DNA from: CBDTTW01 sp965363675
GTDB lineage: Bacteria; Bacteroidota; Rhodothermia; Rhodothermales; DASSAV01
DNA length: 37,342 bases
Direction of reading: 5' to 3'
Assembly: GCA_965363675.1 (NCBI GenBank)
Contig: CBDTTW010000006.1
Location: 1 to 37,342 of the forward strand
The notes beneath the pieces are model-generated. The model saw only the letters and a list, made by a program, of their open reading frames with translations. It ran no database searches and had not been told where the DNA came from. The position numbers and the translations under genes are program-made. Shown here piece by piece: positions 1 through 7,486 of the stretch (positions within the stretch are counted from its first letter, which is position 1; every line of letters starts with the position of its first letter).

Positions 1-1947
1 CTCGACCGGCGCCGGGCTGGGCGGCGGCGGCGCGGCCGAGCCGTTCTCCAGCGTCCACGAGGGCAGCCGGTAGCCCTGCACATGCAGTTCCACGGCGGCC
101 CCGTCCGGCGAGAACGGGTACTCGCCGATAGGCTTCTCCACGACGCGCGCCGCCGGAGCCGCCGGGTCGAGCGCAAGGGCATAGTTCCACGGCGTCGTGG
201 GGTGCACCTCCCAGTCGGCGGCGGGCGGCGGGGCGGGGTCGCGCATGCCCGTTTCGAGCTTGCGCCACTCCTCGCCGATCTTGAGCGCGTACACCAGCGG
301 CCCGCGCGTGAGCGTCACGGCGCCTGCATGGCCGCGCTCGGCCCGCACCGGCATCGGGAAGCGCAGCGTCACCGTGTCGCCGGGCTGCCAGGTGCGCTCC
401 AGCGTCAGGAACGCCCCCGCCTGCACGCCCGGCTGCGCCGCCCCGTTCACCTCGACGCGCGCCGCCTCGGCCCACGCCGGGATGCGCAGCACGAGCGGGA
501 AGGCCGTCGCCTTCTCGGGGTGCAGCCGCAGCACGACCTGCTCGCGGAATGGATATTCGGTTTCCTCGACGATGCGGATAGGCACGTCGCCGCGCACGAA
601 CGTGCTGACCTCCGAGGGGCCGTAGACGGCGGCGGCCAGACCGCCCTCGGGCGTCGCCATCCACAGGTTCGCCGCGAACTTGGGCCAGCCCTGGTGCATG
701 TTGGCGGTGCAGCAGCCGAAGTTGGGCTCGAAGCCGAAGATGTTGGCCTCCGGGCCGTTGCTGACCCAGTCCCGCCGGTGCAGGCTCACGAGCACCTGGT
801 TGGCCTGCTGGTCGTACTGGTGCGCCCACATGTCGGCCGTGAGCGTCGCCGGCAGGGCGTTGTAGGCCACGCGCTCCAGGCGGTCGCCCCACGCGGCGTC
901 GCCCAGCAGAGCCAGCACATGCTCCAGGGAGAACATGGCTTCCACGACGGCGCACAGCTCCGTGCCCTGCGACGGGCTCGTGCCGGAGTAATGCTCGTCG
1001 GCGCTGTACAGGCCGTTCGGCTGCCCGTGATAGCGGTCGAGCACGGCCATCATCTCGAACGGCGAGCGCCGGAAGGCTTCCTTGCCGCTGAACACCGACC
1101 AGAGCGCCTGGTACTTCATCGCCATGGCGTTGTTGACGCCGTGCGCCGTCATGGCCTTGTACGGGATGGGGGCGCCCTCCTGGAAGCCCAGCTCCTGCAT
1201 GCTCTGGCGCTCCGGGAAGCGGAAGTCCGCGAAGTGCGCCTGCCAGTCGTAGCCCTGCGGCGCGAGCGCCTCGGCCAGTTCGAGCAGCGCCGGGTCGCCG
1301 GTGCGGTTGTAGAGCCAGAGGATGCTCAGGATCTCCTCACCCCAGCGGAACGAAGCCCACTCGTAGAGCGGGCGCTCGGCGAGATGCCGCCGGTGGTAGG
1401 CAAAGTACTTGGTCATGAGCGGCAGCACGCGCGGGTCGCCCGTGGCCTCGTAGTGCTGCGTGAGCACCTTGAGCATGATCATGTTGGGCCACCAGTCCTT
1501 GTTCTTCTCCGGCCCGATGCCGCCGTCGGGGCGCTGGTGCGTCAGCGTCCACTCGACCCACTTGTCGGCCTTGCGGATCAGCGCTTCGTCGCCGAGCAGG
1601 TACGCGAGGGGCAGCAGGCCGTCGAGGTAGTAGGGGCCGCGCTCCCAGCCTTCGCCGGGGCCGCCGAGCCAGGCGCTTTCAGGGCCTACGTCCGGCCAGA
1701 TTTCTTCGAGCTGCCCGGTCAGACCCTGCGCCTGAATTTCGAGCTGGCGCCGCAGCCACCCGGTCGGGCGGACGCTCGTCAGGGGCAGCAGGTAGAAGGC
1801 CGCCGGCTGCAACGGCGCCCGGTGCGGCGCCACGCGCCGGTGCGCCGGGTCGCGGACGGCGATTTGCGCGGAGGCTTGCGACAGCGGCAGGCAGCAGAGC
1901 GCCGCCAGGAGGGCGACCGGCAGCAGACGGGCGGAGAAGCTTCGCAT
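1..1947 (-). CDS. Secreted GH127/DUF1680 glycoside hydrolase, probable beta-L-arabinofuranosidase (3' end cut by window)
   Basis: The frame is open from an ATG at 1947 to the window start: 649 codons with no stop, so the C-terminus lies outside. Residues 1-28 form a signal peptide with a hydrophobic run ending in an Ala-Ser-Ala-Gln cleavage region, so the enzyme is exported. The GH127 metal site is recognisable: an E-x-C motif at E330/C332 and a paired Gly-Cys-Cys with C412 and C413 followed by TANMHQGWPK. In the characterised Bifidobacterium enzyme HypBA1 the equivalent residues (E338, C340, C417, C418) bind zinc and one cysteine is the nucleophile; the spacing here is nearly the same. An acidic residue in DEHYSG about 12 residues before E330 may be the acid/base. 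The family releases beta-L-arabinofuranose from plant glycans, but many DUF1680 members are untested, so the exact substrate is inferred. It lies 75 bases downstream of the GH32 gene on the same strand and has its own TATATT element. Confidence 0.88.
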   Translation of the reverse strand, partial: MRSFSARLLPVALLAALCCLPLSQASAQIAVRDPAHRRVAPHRAPLQPAAFYLLPLTSVRPTGWLRRQLEIQAQGLTGQLEEIWPDVGPESAWLGGPGEGWERGPYYLDGLLPLAYLLGDEALIRKADKWVEWTLTHQRPDGGIGPEKNKDWWPNMIMLKVLTQHYEATGDPRVLPLMTKYFAYHRRHLAERPLYEWASFRWGEEILSILWLYNRTGDPALLELAEALAPQGYDWQAHFADFRFPERQSMQELGFQEGAPIPYKAMTAHGVNNAMAMKYQALWSVFSGKEAFRRSPFEMMAVLDRYHGQPNGLYSADEHYSGTSPSQGTELCAVVEAMFSLEHVLALLGDAAWGDRLERVAYNALPATLTADMWAHQYDQQANQVLVSLHRRDWVSNGPEANIFGFEPNFGCCTANMHQGWPKFAANLWMATPEGGLAAAVYGPSEVSTFVRGDVPIRIVEETEYPFREQVVLRLHPEKATAFPLVLRIPAWAEAARVEVNGAAQPGVQAGAFLTLERTWQPGDTVTLRFPMPVRAERGHAGAVTLTRGPLVYALKIGEEWRKLETGMRDPAPPPAADWEVHPTTPWNYALALDPAAPAARVVEKPIGEYPFSPDGAAVELHVQGYRLPSWTLENGSAAPPPPSPAPVE

Positions 1948-1996
1948 GACGGCAGGAGATAAGCGGGAGGAACGACAAGGGCGGGCTACGCCGGAC

Positions 1997-2002
1997 AATA
2001 TA
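1997..2002 (-). promoter_or_regulatory. Putative -10 element (TATATT) for the GH127 gene
   Basis: On the minus strand TATATTGT lies 49 bases before the GH127 start codon, in the short gap after the GH32 stop. The same hexamer stands 36 and 42 bases before two other genes in this window. It fits the TAnnTT core of the Bacteroidota -7 element. No clear -33 element is seen, so confidence is limited. Confidence 0.4.
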
Positions 2003-2022
2003 GCCGGGCGGAGGCTTGTTTT

Positions 2023-3597
2023 CTAGGGCGCGGCCCATGCCGAGGCCAGCTCCCACACGTCGAGCGCGACGAGCCGCCCGGCGCCGCCCTCGGCGAACAC
2101 CGAGACGCCGGTGCTCTCGGGGCGCGGGAAAATCTGGTGGGTGAGCGTCGCGGCCCCCTCCTGCGCGAACACCTCGACCGACGACCAGTCCACGACGACG
2201 CGCAGGCGCAGCCGCCCCTCCACCAGCGCCACGGGGGCGGCGTGGCGCGCCGCGAACGCCGGGTGGAACGCGGCCTCGCCGGAGCGGCGGCGGTCTACGA
2301 ACACCTCTCCGGCGGCCGCGTCGTACCCGACGACGGTTTCTTCGCCCGGCCCGGTGCGCACCTTCAGGCCGATGGCCTCGGCCCGGCCCGGCTCGAACTC
2401 GGCGATGATCTCCAGGGCCGCGCCGCCGATGCCCTCGGGGGCCAGCGACCGCTCGCCGGGGGCAACCGCCAGGTCGGCGAGCCGCCGCTGGGTGCGGCGC
2501 AGCGCCTCCAGCCCGGCGACCGGCTGCTGCACGAGCCGGGCCTGCCCGCCGACGGTGCGCAGGGCCACGCGCCGGGGCAGGCTCTGGGCGCTGCGCCACG
2601 GGCGCGTCGGGATGGCCCCGGCGTAGCGCCAATCGTTCATCCACCCGATCATCAGCCGCTCGTGGTCGGGCGCGCCCGTCCACGAGACGGCGGCGTAATA
2701 ATCCGGGCCGTAGTCGAGCCAGCGCGGCGCAGCCTCCGGCGGCGCCTCGGCGGTAAAGCGCGCGCCGTCGAAGTCGCCGAGGAAGTACTGCCCGGCCGAG
2801 CCGCCGGCCGGGCCGCCCGGATTGATATTGACCACGAGCACCCACCGCTGCCGCGCAAAGTCGCCGTCGAGCGGCAGGGCGAACAGGTCCGGGCACTCCC
2901 AGATGCCGCCCACCGCCCCGGCCGGCCCGAAGTCGCTGCGCCGCGTCCAGCGCTTGAGGTCGGGCGAGGCGTAGAAGCGCACGCGGTGTTCGAGCGGCGC
3001 AGCCACGACCATGATCCACTCGCGGCGGGGCGCGTACCAGAACACCTTGGGGTCGCGGAAGTCGGCCATGCCCTCGTCCAGGACGGGGTTGCCCGCGTAA
3101 AGGGTCCAGGCGCGCCCGCCGTCGGTGCTGTAGGCCAGGCGCTGATCCTGCCGCCCCGCGCGGGCGCCGGTGAAGACGGCGACGAGGGGCGGGCGTCCGC
3201 CGGGGGCGCCGAAGCCGCTGGTGTTCTGCCAGTCCACGACGGCGCTGCCGGAAAAAGCCATGACGCCGTCGGTCTCGGGTATGGCGACGGGCAGTTCCTG
3301 CCAGCGCACGAGGTCGCGGCTGACGGCATGCCCCCAGCTCATGTGCCCCCAATCGATGCCGAACGGATTATGCTGATAGAACAGGTGGTACTCGCCGTCC
3401 AGATACACGAGCCCGTTTGGGTCGTTCATCCAGTGACGGGCGGGCGTAAAGTGCACCTGGGGCCGGTACGGCTCGGCGTAGCGGGCGGGCGGGGCTTGCT
3501 GCGCCGAGGCCACGGGGGCCAGCAGCGCCAGCGCCGCTGCCAGCCGAAGCAGCCCCCGGCGGGGGCATAACGCGAAGATCCGATGCAGACGTTGCAT
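2023..3597 (-). CDS. Secreted GH32 glycoside hydrolase (exo-levanase/inulinase/invertase type)
   Basis: A 524-residue protein with an N-terminal signal peptide (about residues 1-32, hydrophobic run RLAAALALLAPVASA). The GH32 five-bladed propeller motifs are all present: WMNDPNG at 56-62 with D59 as nucleophile, a FSGSAV block at 115-120, FRDPK at 180-184 with D182 as transition-state stabiliser, and WECPDLF at 233-239 with E234 as acid/base. After about residue 360 comes the beta-sandwich domain usual in the family. GH32 enzymes hydrolyse beta-fructosyl linkages in levan, inulin or sucrose; sequence alone does not settle which. The length is normal for a secreted bacterial exo-fructanase. The gene follows an SDR gene by 33 bases and precedes the GH127 gene, which suggests a small carbohydrate-use cluster. 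Confidence 0.93.
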   Translation of the reverse strand: MQRLHRIFALCPRRGLLRLAAALALLAPVASAQQAPPARYAEPYRPQVHFTPARHWMNDPNGLVYLDGEYHLFYQHNPFGIDWGHMSWGHAVSRDLVRWQELPVAIPETDGVMAFSGSAVVDWQNTSGFGAPGGRPPLVAVFTGARAGRQDQRLAYSTDGGRAWTLYAGNPVLDEGMADFRDPKVFWYAPRREWIMVVAAPLEHRVRFYASPDLKRWTRRSDFGPAGAVGGIWECPDLFALPLDGDFARQRWVLVVNINPGGPAGGSAGQYFLGDFDGARFTAEAPPEAAPRWLDYGPDYYAAVSWTGAPDHERLMIGWMNDWRYAGAIPTRPWRSAQSLPRRVALRTVGGQARLVQQPVAGLEALRRTQRRLADLAVAPGERSLAPEGIGGAALEIIAEFEPGRAEAIGLKVRTGPGEETVVGYDAAAGEVFVDRRRSGEAAFHPAFAARHAAPVALVEGRLRLRVVVDWSSVEVFAQEGAATLTHQIFPRPESTGVSVFAEGGAGRLVALDVWELASAWAAP

Positions 3598-3630
3598 AGG
3601 GGAAGGACTTCAGGCAGGGGAAAAAGGAAT

Positions 3631-4554
3631 CTACGCCCCGGCGCGCTCGGCCGCTACGGTCTGCGCCAGCGCCGCGTCGAGCGGCGTCGCGCGGAGGCCG
3701 AACGCCTCGGTGAAGCTCTCGGAGGCCATCACGAAGGGCTGCTCGAACTGGTACAGCAGTTCCCCCATTTCGGCCGGCATCGGGCTGAAAAGCCCCGCCA
3801 GGCGCAACATTGGGCGCCCTACGACGCCCATGCGCGGGCGGCCGCCCGCCGCGGCGAACGCGGCCTCGATGAAGGCGCGCCCGGTGACGGCCGGAGCTGC
3901 CGGCAGATGCCGGATGCGGCCGTCGGCGGCGGCCTCGGCGCCCAGCACGGCCAGCGCCTCGCCTACGTCGGGGAGGAAGTTCAGCGTGTGCGGCGCGTCG
4001 AGCGCCCCGAGCCAGCGGGCGCGCCCCCCCCGAAGCGCCGCCGGCAGCACCATACGCCCGGCGAGGGTGTTGGGCGCCCCCGGCCCGAAGAAGTCGGACG
4101 CCCGCCCTACCGTCGCCGCCACACGTCCGGCGTCGTGCGCCTCCAGCAGCGTCGCCGCCAGCGCGGCGCGCAGCCGCCCCTTGCGCGTCGGCGAGGTAGG
4201 CGGCGTGTCCTCGGTCATCGGCGAGGCGCCCGGCGGGTACATGTACAGATTGTCGCAGTACACGACCCTGGCCCCGCACGCCTCGGCGGCGCCGATGACG
4301 TTCGCCATGATGACCGGCAGCGTCTGCGGCCACACCGGATAGGGCGTGTTCAGGCAGTGGTAGATCGCCTCGGAGCCGTCGCAGGCGGCGCGCAGCGCCC
4401 CGGCGTCCAAGGCGTCGGCGGAGGCCCACACGGCCCCCGGCGGCAAAGCGCCGAGCGGGCGGCGCGAGAGCGCCCGCACCGGCAGGCCGCGCCGCGCGAG
4501 CGCGTGGACGAGCGCCCGCCCGGCTCCGCCGGAGGCCCCGAGAACGGTATGCAT
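3631..4554 (-). CDS. NAD(P)-binding extended/atypical SDR family protein (epimerase/NmrA-like)
   Basis: A 307-residue Rossmann protein. The nucleotide-binding loop is at the extreme N-terminus (GASGGAG, residues 6-12), so there is no signal peptide and the protein is cytosolic. The body resembles NAD-dependent epimerase/dehydratase proteins, with a CDNLYMYPPG strand where extended SDRs carry the SSxxVYG region and a TEDTPPTSPTRKGRLR segment after it. The usual Tyr-x-x-x-Lys catalytic pair is not intact: a lysine is present but the tyrosine position appears to be threonine. It may therefore be an atypical SDR with altered or no catalysis. The substrate cannot be named. It is first in a minus-strand series ahead of GH32 and GH127; a link to sugar metabolism is suggested only by position. 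Confidence 0.78.
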   Translation of the reverse strand: MHTVLGASGGAGRALVHALARRGLPVRALSRRPLGALPPGAVWASADALDAGALRAACDGSEAIYHCLNTPYPVWPQTLPVIMANVIGAAEACGARVVYCDNLYMYPPGASPMTEDTPPTSPTRKGRLRAALAATLLEAHDAGRVAATVGRASDFFGPGAPNTLAGRMVLPAALRGGRARWLGALDAPHTLNFLPDVGEALAVLGAEAAADGRIRHLPAAPAVTGRAFIEAAFAAAGGRPRMGVVGRPMLRLAGLFSPMPAEMGELLYQFEQPFVMASESFTEAFGLRATPLDAALAQTVAAERAGA

Positions 4555-4590
4555 ACGTTTGGGAGGCTAAGGTGGAAGCGATACCGCCCT

Positions 4591-4596
4591 AATATA
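4591..4596 (-). promoter_or_regulatory. Putative -10 element (TATATT) for the SDR-GH32 unit
   Basis: On the minus strand CCTATATTAG sits 36 bases before the SDR start codon, in the divergent gap shared with the lipoprotein gene. It matches the elements at 1997 and 5686. A -33 motif is not evident. Confidence 0.4.
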
Positions 4597-4692
4597 GGCT
4601 GCGCGCGCGCGGTTGCGCGGGCCGCCCGAGGCCGGTACCTTAACCTTACGCTTGCCGATTCGCCCCTCGTTCACCTTACCCTTGCTTGACGT

Positions 4693-5655
4693 ATGCCGGC
4701 TGCGCCCGCGCTTCTGCTCGCTCTGACGCTTTTGCTCTCCGGGTGCGACCTGCTCGGCCGGAGCGCCCTGAACGGGCCGGGGCTCGAAGTCACGGCTCTC
4801 GGCAAGACGTACGCCCCCGATCCGGAACGCGTCGGGCCGGCGCAGCGCCGCGCCGACGGCGGCGGCAGCACGAGCGTCCGCAACGTGGACGCCGCGCATC
4901 TGGAGTGGAAAGCCTCGGGCTACTACCAGCGCAACCGCGACCTGGGGCAGGTGTTCACGCCCGAGCGCGACCTGACGCTCCGCGCCGTCGTGCTGCGCAT
5001 CGGGCCGTCGGACAGCGGCGTGCTCGCGGGGGCCCCCGGCGCGCCGCTTTTCCTACAGTTCTTCGAGGTCGCCGGCGAGCCCCGCATCGACGACAACGGC
5101 ACGCCGCCGGGCGCCGAGGCCACGCACGGCTTCACGACGAACCACCGCGCCGACGACTTCATCACGGGGGTGCGCTACGCGCCGCTGGCGCTCTTGCGCG
5201 GCGGCGTCTTCCCCCAGCTGGCGCCTACCAGCGCCGCCACGGCCGCCGACGACGGCCGCCTGACCTATTTGCGCTGGCGCCTCGTGCGGCCCCTGCGCTT
5301 CAAGGCCGGGCGCCGCTATGCCTTTATGGTCGGCTTCGAGCAGCCCGGCCCCGAGCGCGGCTTTACGCTCGCCAACCAGAACGCCGCCGCCGAGCCCGAC
5401 CCCGGCCGCCTCGGCGACCGCCACGACCACTACGGCGGCGGGTGGGGGCTGCGCCGCGAAGGCGACGGCTCGGCGCCCCCGACGATGCGCCCCGCCCCGG
5501 CGGCCCCCGAGGGCGGCCCCCTGCGCGCCCGGCTCGTCGGCGAAGCCCTGTTCGCCGGCGGCGCCGCGCGCTACGCGCTCGCGCCCACGACCGACGGCTA
5601 CCCGGACGTAGACACCTACCGGGACCTTTACTTCGTGCTCGAAACCGCGCCCTGA
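4693..5655 (+). CDS. Lipoprotein of unknown function
   Basis: A 320-residue protein with a classic lipoprotein signal: hydrophobic residues 3-15 and lipobox LLSGC with the lipidated cysteine at residue 18. It should be anchored to the inner or outer membrane. The mature part looks beta-rich, with many short strands and no catalytic motif that I recognise. It has a proline- and acid-rich section late in the protein and ends in an aromatic strand. The start ATG is the only in-frame one giving the signal peptide. It is transcribed divergently from the SDR gene and stands 78 bases before the symporter ATG, so it may share a transcript with it, although the symporter also has its own -10-like element. 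I do not recognise the family. Confidence 0.75.
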   Translation: MPAAPALLLALTLLLSGCDLLGRSALNGPGLEVTALGKTYAPDPERVGPAQRRADGGGSTSVRNVDAAHLEWKASGYYQRNRDLGQVFTPERDLTLRAVVLRIGPSDSGVLAGAPGAPLFLQFFEVAGEPRIDDNGTPPGAEATHGFTTNHRADDFITGVRYAPLALLRGGVFPQLAPTSAATAADDGRLTYLRWRLVRPLRFKAGRRYAFMVGFEQPGPERGFTLANQNAAAEPDPGRLGDRHDHYGGGWGLRREGDGSAPPTMRPAPAAPEGGPLRARLVGEALFAGGAARYALAPTTDGYPDVDTYRDLYFVLETAP

Positions 5656-5685
5656 CGCGCGCCCGGGCATTTCCTCCGGATGCCC

Positions 5686-5691
5686 TATATT
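5686..5691 (+). promoter_or_regulatory. Putative -10 element (TATATT) for the AGCS symporter
   Basis: CCCTATATTGC lies 42 bases before the ATG at 5734. It overlaps the first in-frame ATG at 5680, which argues that translation starts at 5734 instead. Third copy of the same element in this window. Confidence 0.4.
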
Positions 5692-5733
5692 GCTTTTTTC
5701 GCCTTCGCCGAGAACCCCCACAGCCGCCCGCCC

Positions 5734-7467
5734 ATGGAGTTTCTACAGCAGATCCTGAGCATCAACACCTACCTCGGCCCCATCCTCGTGTTCTGCCTGC
5801 TCGGGGCGGGGCTTTTCCTCACGCTGCGGCTCGGCTTCGTGCAGGTGCGGCGCTTCGGGCACGGCCTGGCCGTCACGACGGGCCGCTACGACGACCCTAA
5901 CGAGCCGGGCGACGTGAGCCATTTTCAGGCGCTCTCGACGGCGCTCTCGGCCACGGTCGGCGTGGGCAACATCGCCGGCGTCGCCATCGCCATTCACTGG
6001 GGCGGGCCGGGGGCGCTCTTCTGGATGTGGATCACGGCCTTCCTCGGCATGGCGACCAAGTACAGCGAGGTCACCCTGGCGCAGCACTTCCGCGAACGCC
6101 TCTCCGGCGAGCGCGCCTGGGAAGGCTCGGTGGCGGGCGGCCCGATGTACTACATCGAAAAGGGCCTGGGACCGCGCTGGAAGCCCATGGCGCTGTTCTT
6201 TGCGTTCATGCTCATGATGACCTCGTTCATGACGGGCAACGCCATCCAGGCCAACACCCTGGCTACGCAGGTCTACGAAAGCTACGGCGTGGCGACCTGG
6301 ATCACGGGCCTATGCACGGCGGCCTTCGTCGGCGTGGTCATCATCGGGGGCATCAAGCGCATCGGCGCCGTCTCGGGCGTGCTGGCTCCGCTCATGTCGG
6401 CCGTGTACGTGCTCGGCGGCCTGACGGTCCTGGCGACGCACGCCGAGAGCGTCCTGCCGGCCTTTGCGAGCATCTTCCACGAAGCCTTCAGCCCCTCGGC
6501 GGGCGTGGCGGGTACGGGCGTCGGGGTGTTTCTCTTCACGATGCAGTTCGGGGTGCAGCGCGGGCTGTTCTCGAACGAGGCGGGCCAGGGCTCGGCGCCC
6601 ATCGCCCACTCGGCGGCCAAAACCGACGAGCCCGTTTCCGAGGGCGTCGTGGCCCTGCTGGAGCCGTTCATCGACACCATCGTGATCTGCACGATCACCG
6701 GCCTGGCGATCGTCTCGACGGGCGCCTTCGACGACCGCGTGGACGGCACGCGCCTGGCCCTGAACGACAAGAACATCACCTGGGTGCAGGTTCAGCCGGA
6801 CAGCGCGCACGCGCGCATCGACGCGCCGCCGGCGGCCACGGTGCAAAACGGCCTCGTCGCCGGCGCGGGCGACCGCATCCGGATGGCCTACTACGACGTA
6901 GCCGTGGAGCGCCTCTACACCGACGCGGCGCAGACGCAGCCGTTCACGGGGGTGCTGCACCCCGGCATGGCGCGCGCCGTGGCGGCCGACGGCAAGCACT
7001 ACGCGGTGCTCTACGGCCCGGCGGCCCGCAGCAGCGCCCCCCTGACGACGCTCGCCTTCGAGCGCGGCTTCGAGCGGCTGGGGCTGGGCCGCCTGGGCGC
7101 GCTCATCGTTTTTGCCAGCGTGCTGCTCTTCGCCCTCTCGACAGCCATCTCGTGGAGCTACTACGGCGACCGCTGCGCCAACTACCTGTTCGGGCGGCGC
7201 GCCATCCTGCCGTTCAAGACGGTGTACGTCCTCATGCACTTCGTCGGGGCCACGCTCGCCGTGACGACCATCTGGGACCTCGGCGACGTGGCGCTCTCGC
7301 TCGTGACGATCCCGAACGTGCTGGCGCTGATCCTGCTCTCGGGGCTGCTCAAGCGCCTGACCGACAGCTACTTCGCGCGCGAGCCGTGGCGCGAGAACTA
7401 CGAGGTGCACCGCCGCCTCGTCGAAGAGAAGCGCCATCGCCACGACCACCCGCCCCGCCCGGAGTAG
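5734..7467 (+). CDS. Sodium:alanine/amino-acid symporter, AGCS family, with inserted soluble domain
   Basis: The start was chosen at 5734 (MEFLQQILSINTYLGPI), giving 577 residues; an upstream ATG at 5680 adds 18 residues that do not look like the family. The AGCS signature is present (ATVGVGNIAGVA near residues 72-83), as is the family block FSNEAGQGSAPIAHSAA at about 280-296. Around ten hydrophobic segments predict an integral inner-membrane protein importing alanine, glycine or a related amino acid with sodium. Between two membrane segments (about residues 333-445) there is a hydrophilic insertion of roughly 110 residues absent from short AGCS proteins, probably a soluble loop domain. The insert has no motif I can name. 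The gene converges on the restriction locus, with only 19 bases between the two stop codons. Confidence 0.92.
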   Translation: MEFLQQILSINTYLGPILVFCLLGAGLFLTLRLGFVQVRRFGHGLAVTTGRYDDPNEPGDVSHFQALSTALSATVGVGNIAGVAIAIHWGGPGALFWMWITAFLGMATKYSEVTLAQHFRERLSGERAWEGSVAGGPMYYIEKGLGPRWKPMALFFAFMLMMTSFMTGNAIQANTLATQVYESYGVATWITGLCTAAFVGVVIIGGIKRIGAVSGVLAPLMSAVYVLGGLTVLATHAESVLPAFASIFHEAFSPSAGVAGTGVGVFLFTMQFGVQRGLFSNEAGQGSAPIAHSAAKTDEPVSEGVVALLEPFIDTIVICTITGLAIVSTGAFDDRVDGTRLALNDKNITWVQVQPDSAHARIDAPPAATVQNGLVAGAGDRIRMAYYDVAVERLYTDAAQTQPFTGVLHPGMARAVAADGKHYAVLYGPAARSSAPLTTLAFERGFERLGLGRLGALIVFASVLLFALSTAISWSYYGDRCANYLFGRRAILPFKTVYVLMHFVGATLAVTTIWDLGDVALSLVTIPNVLALILLSGLLKRLTDSYFAREPWRENYEVHRRLVEEKRHRHDHPPRPE

Positions 7468-7486
7468 GGCGTCCGGGGCTGCGGCT

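Noticed and set aside
82..1962. 626-codon plus-strand open frame
   Set aside because: It is antisense to the GH127 gene, whose catalytic motifs and signal peptide are clear on the minus strand.
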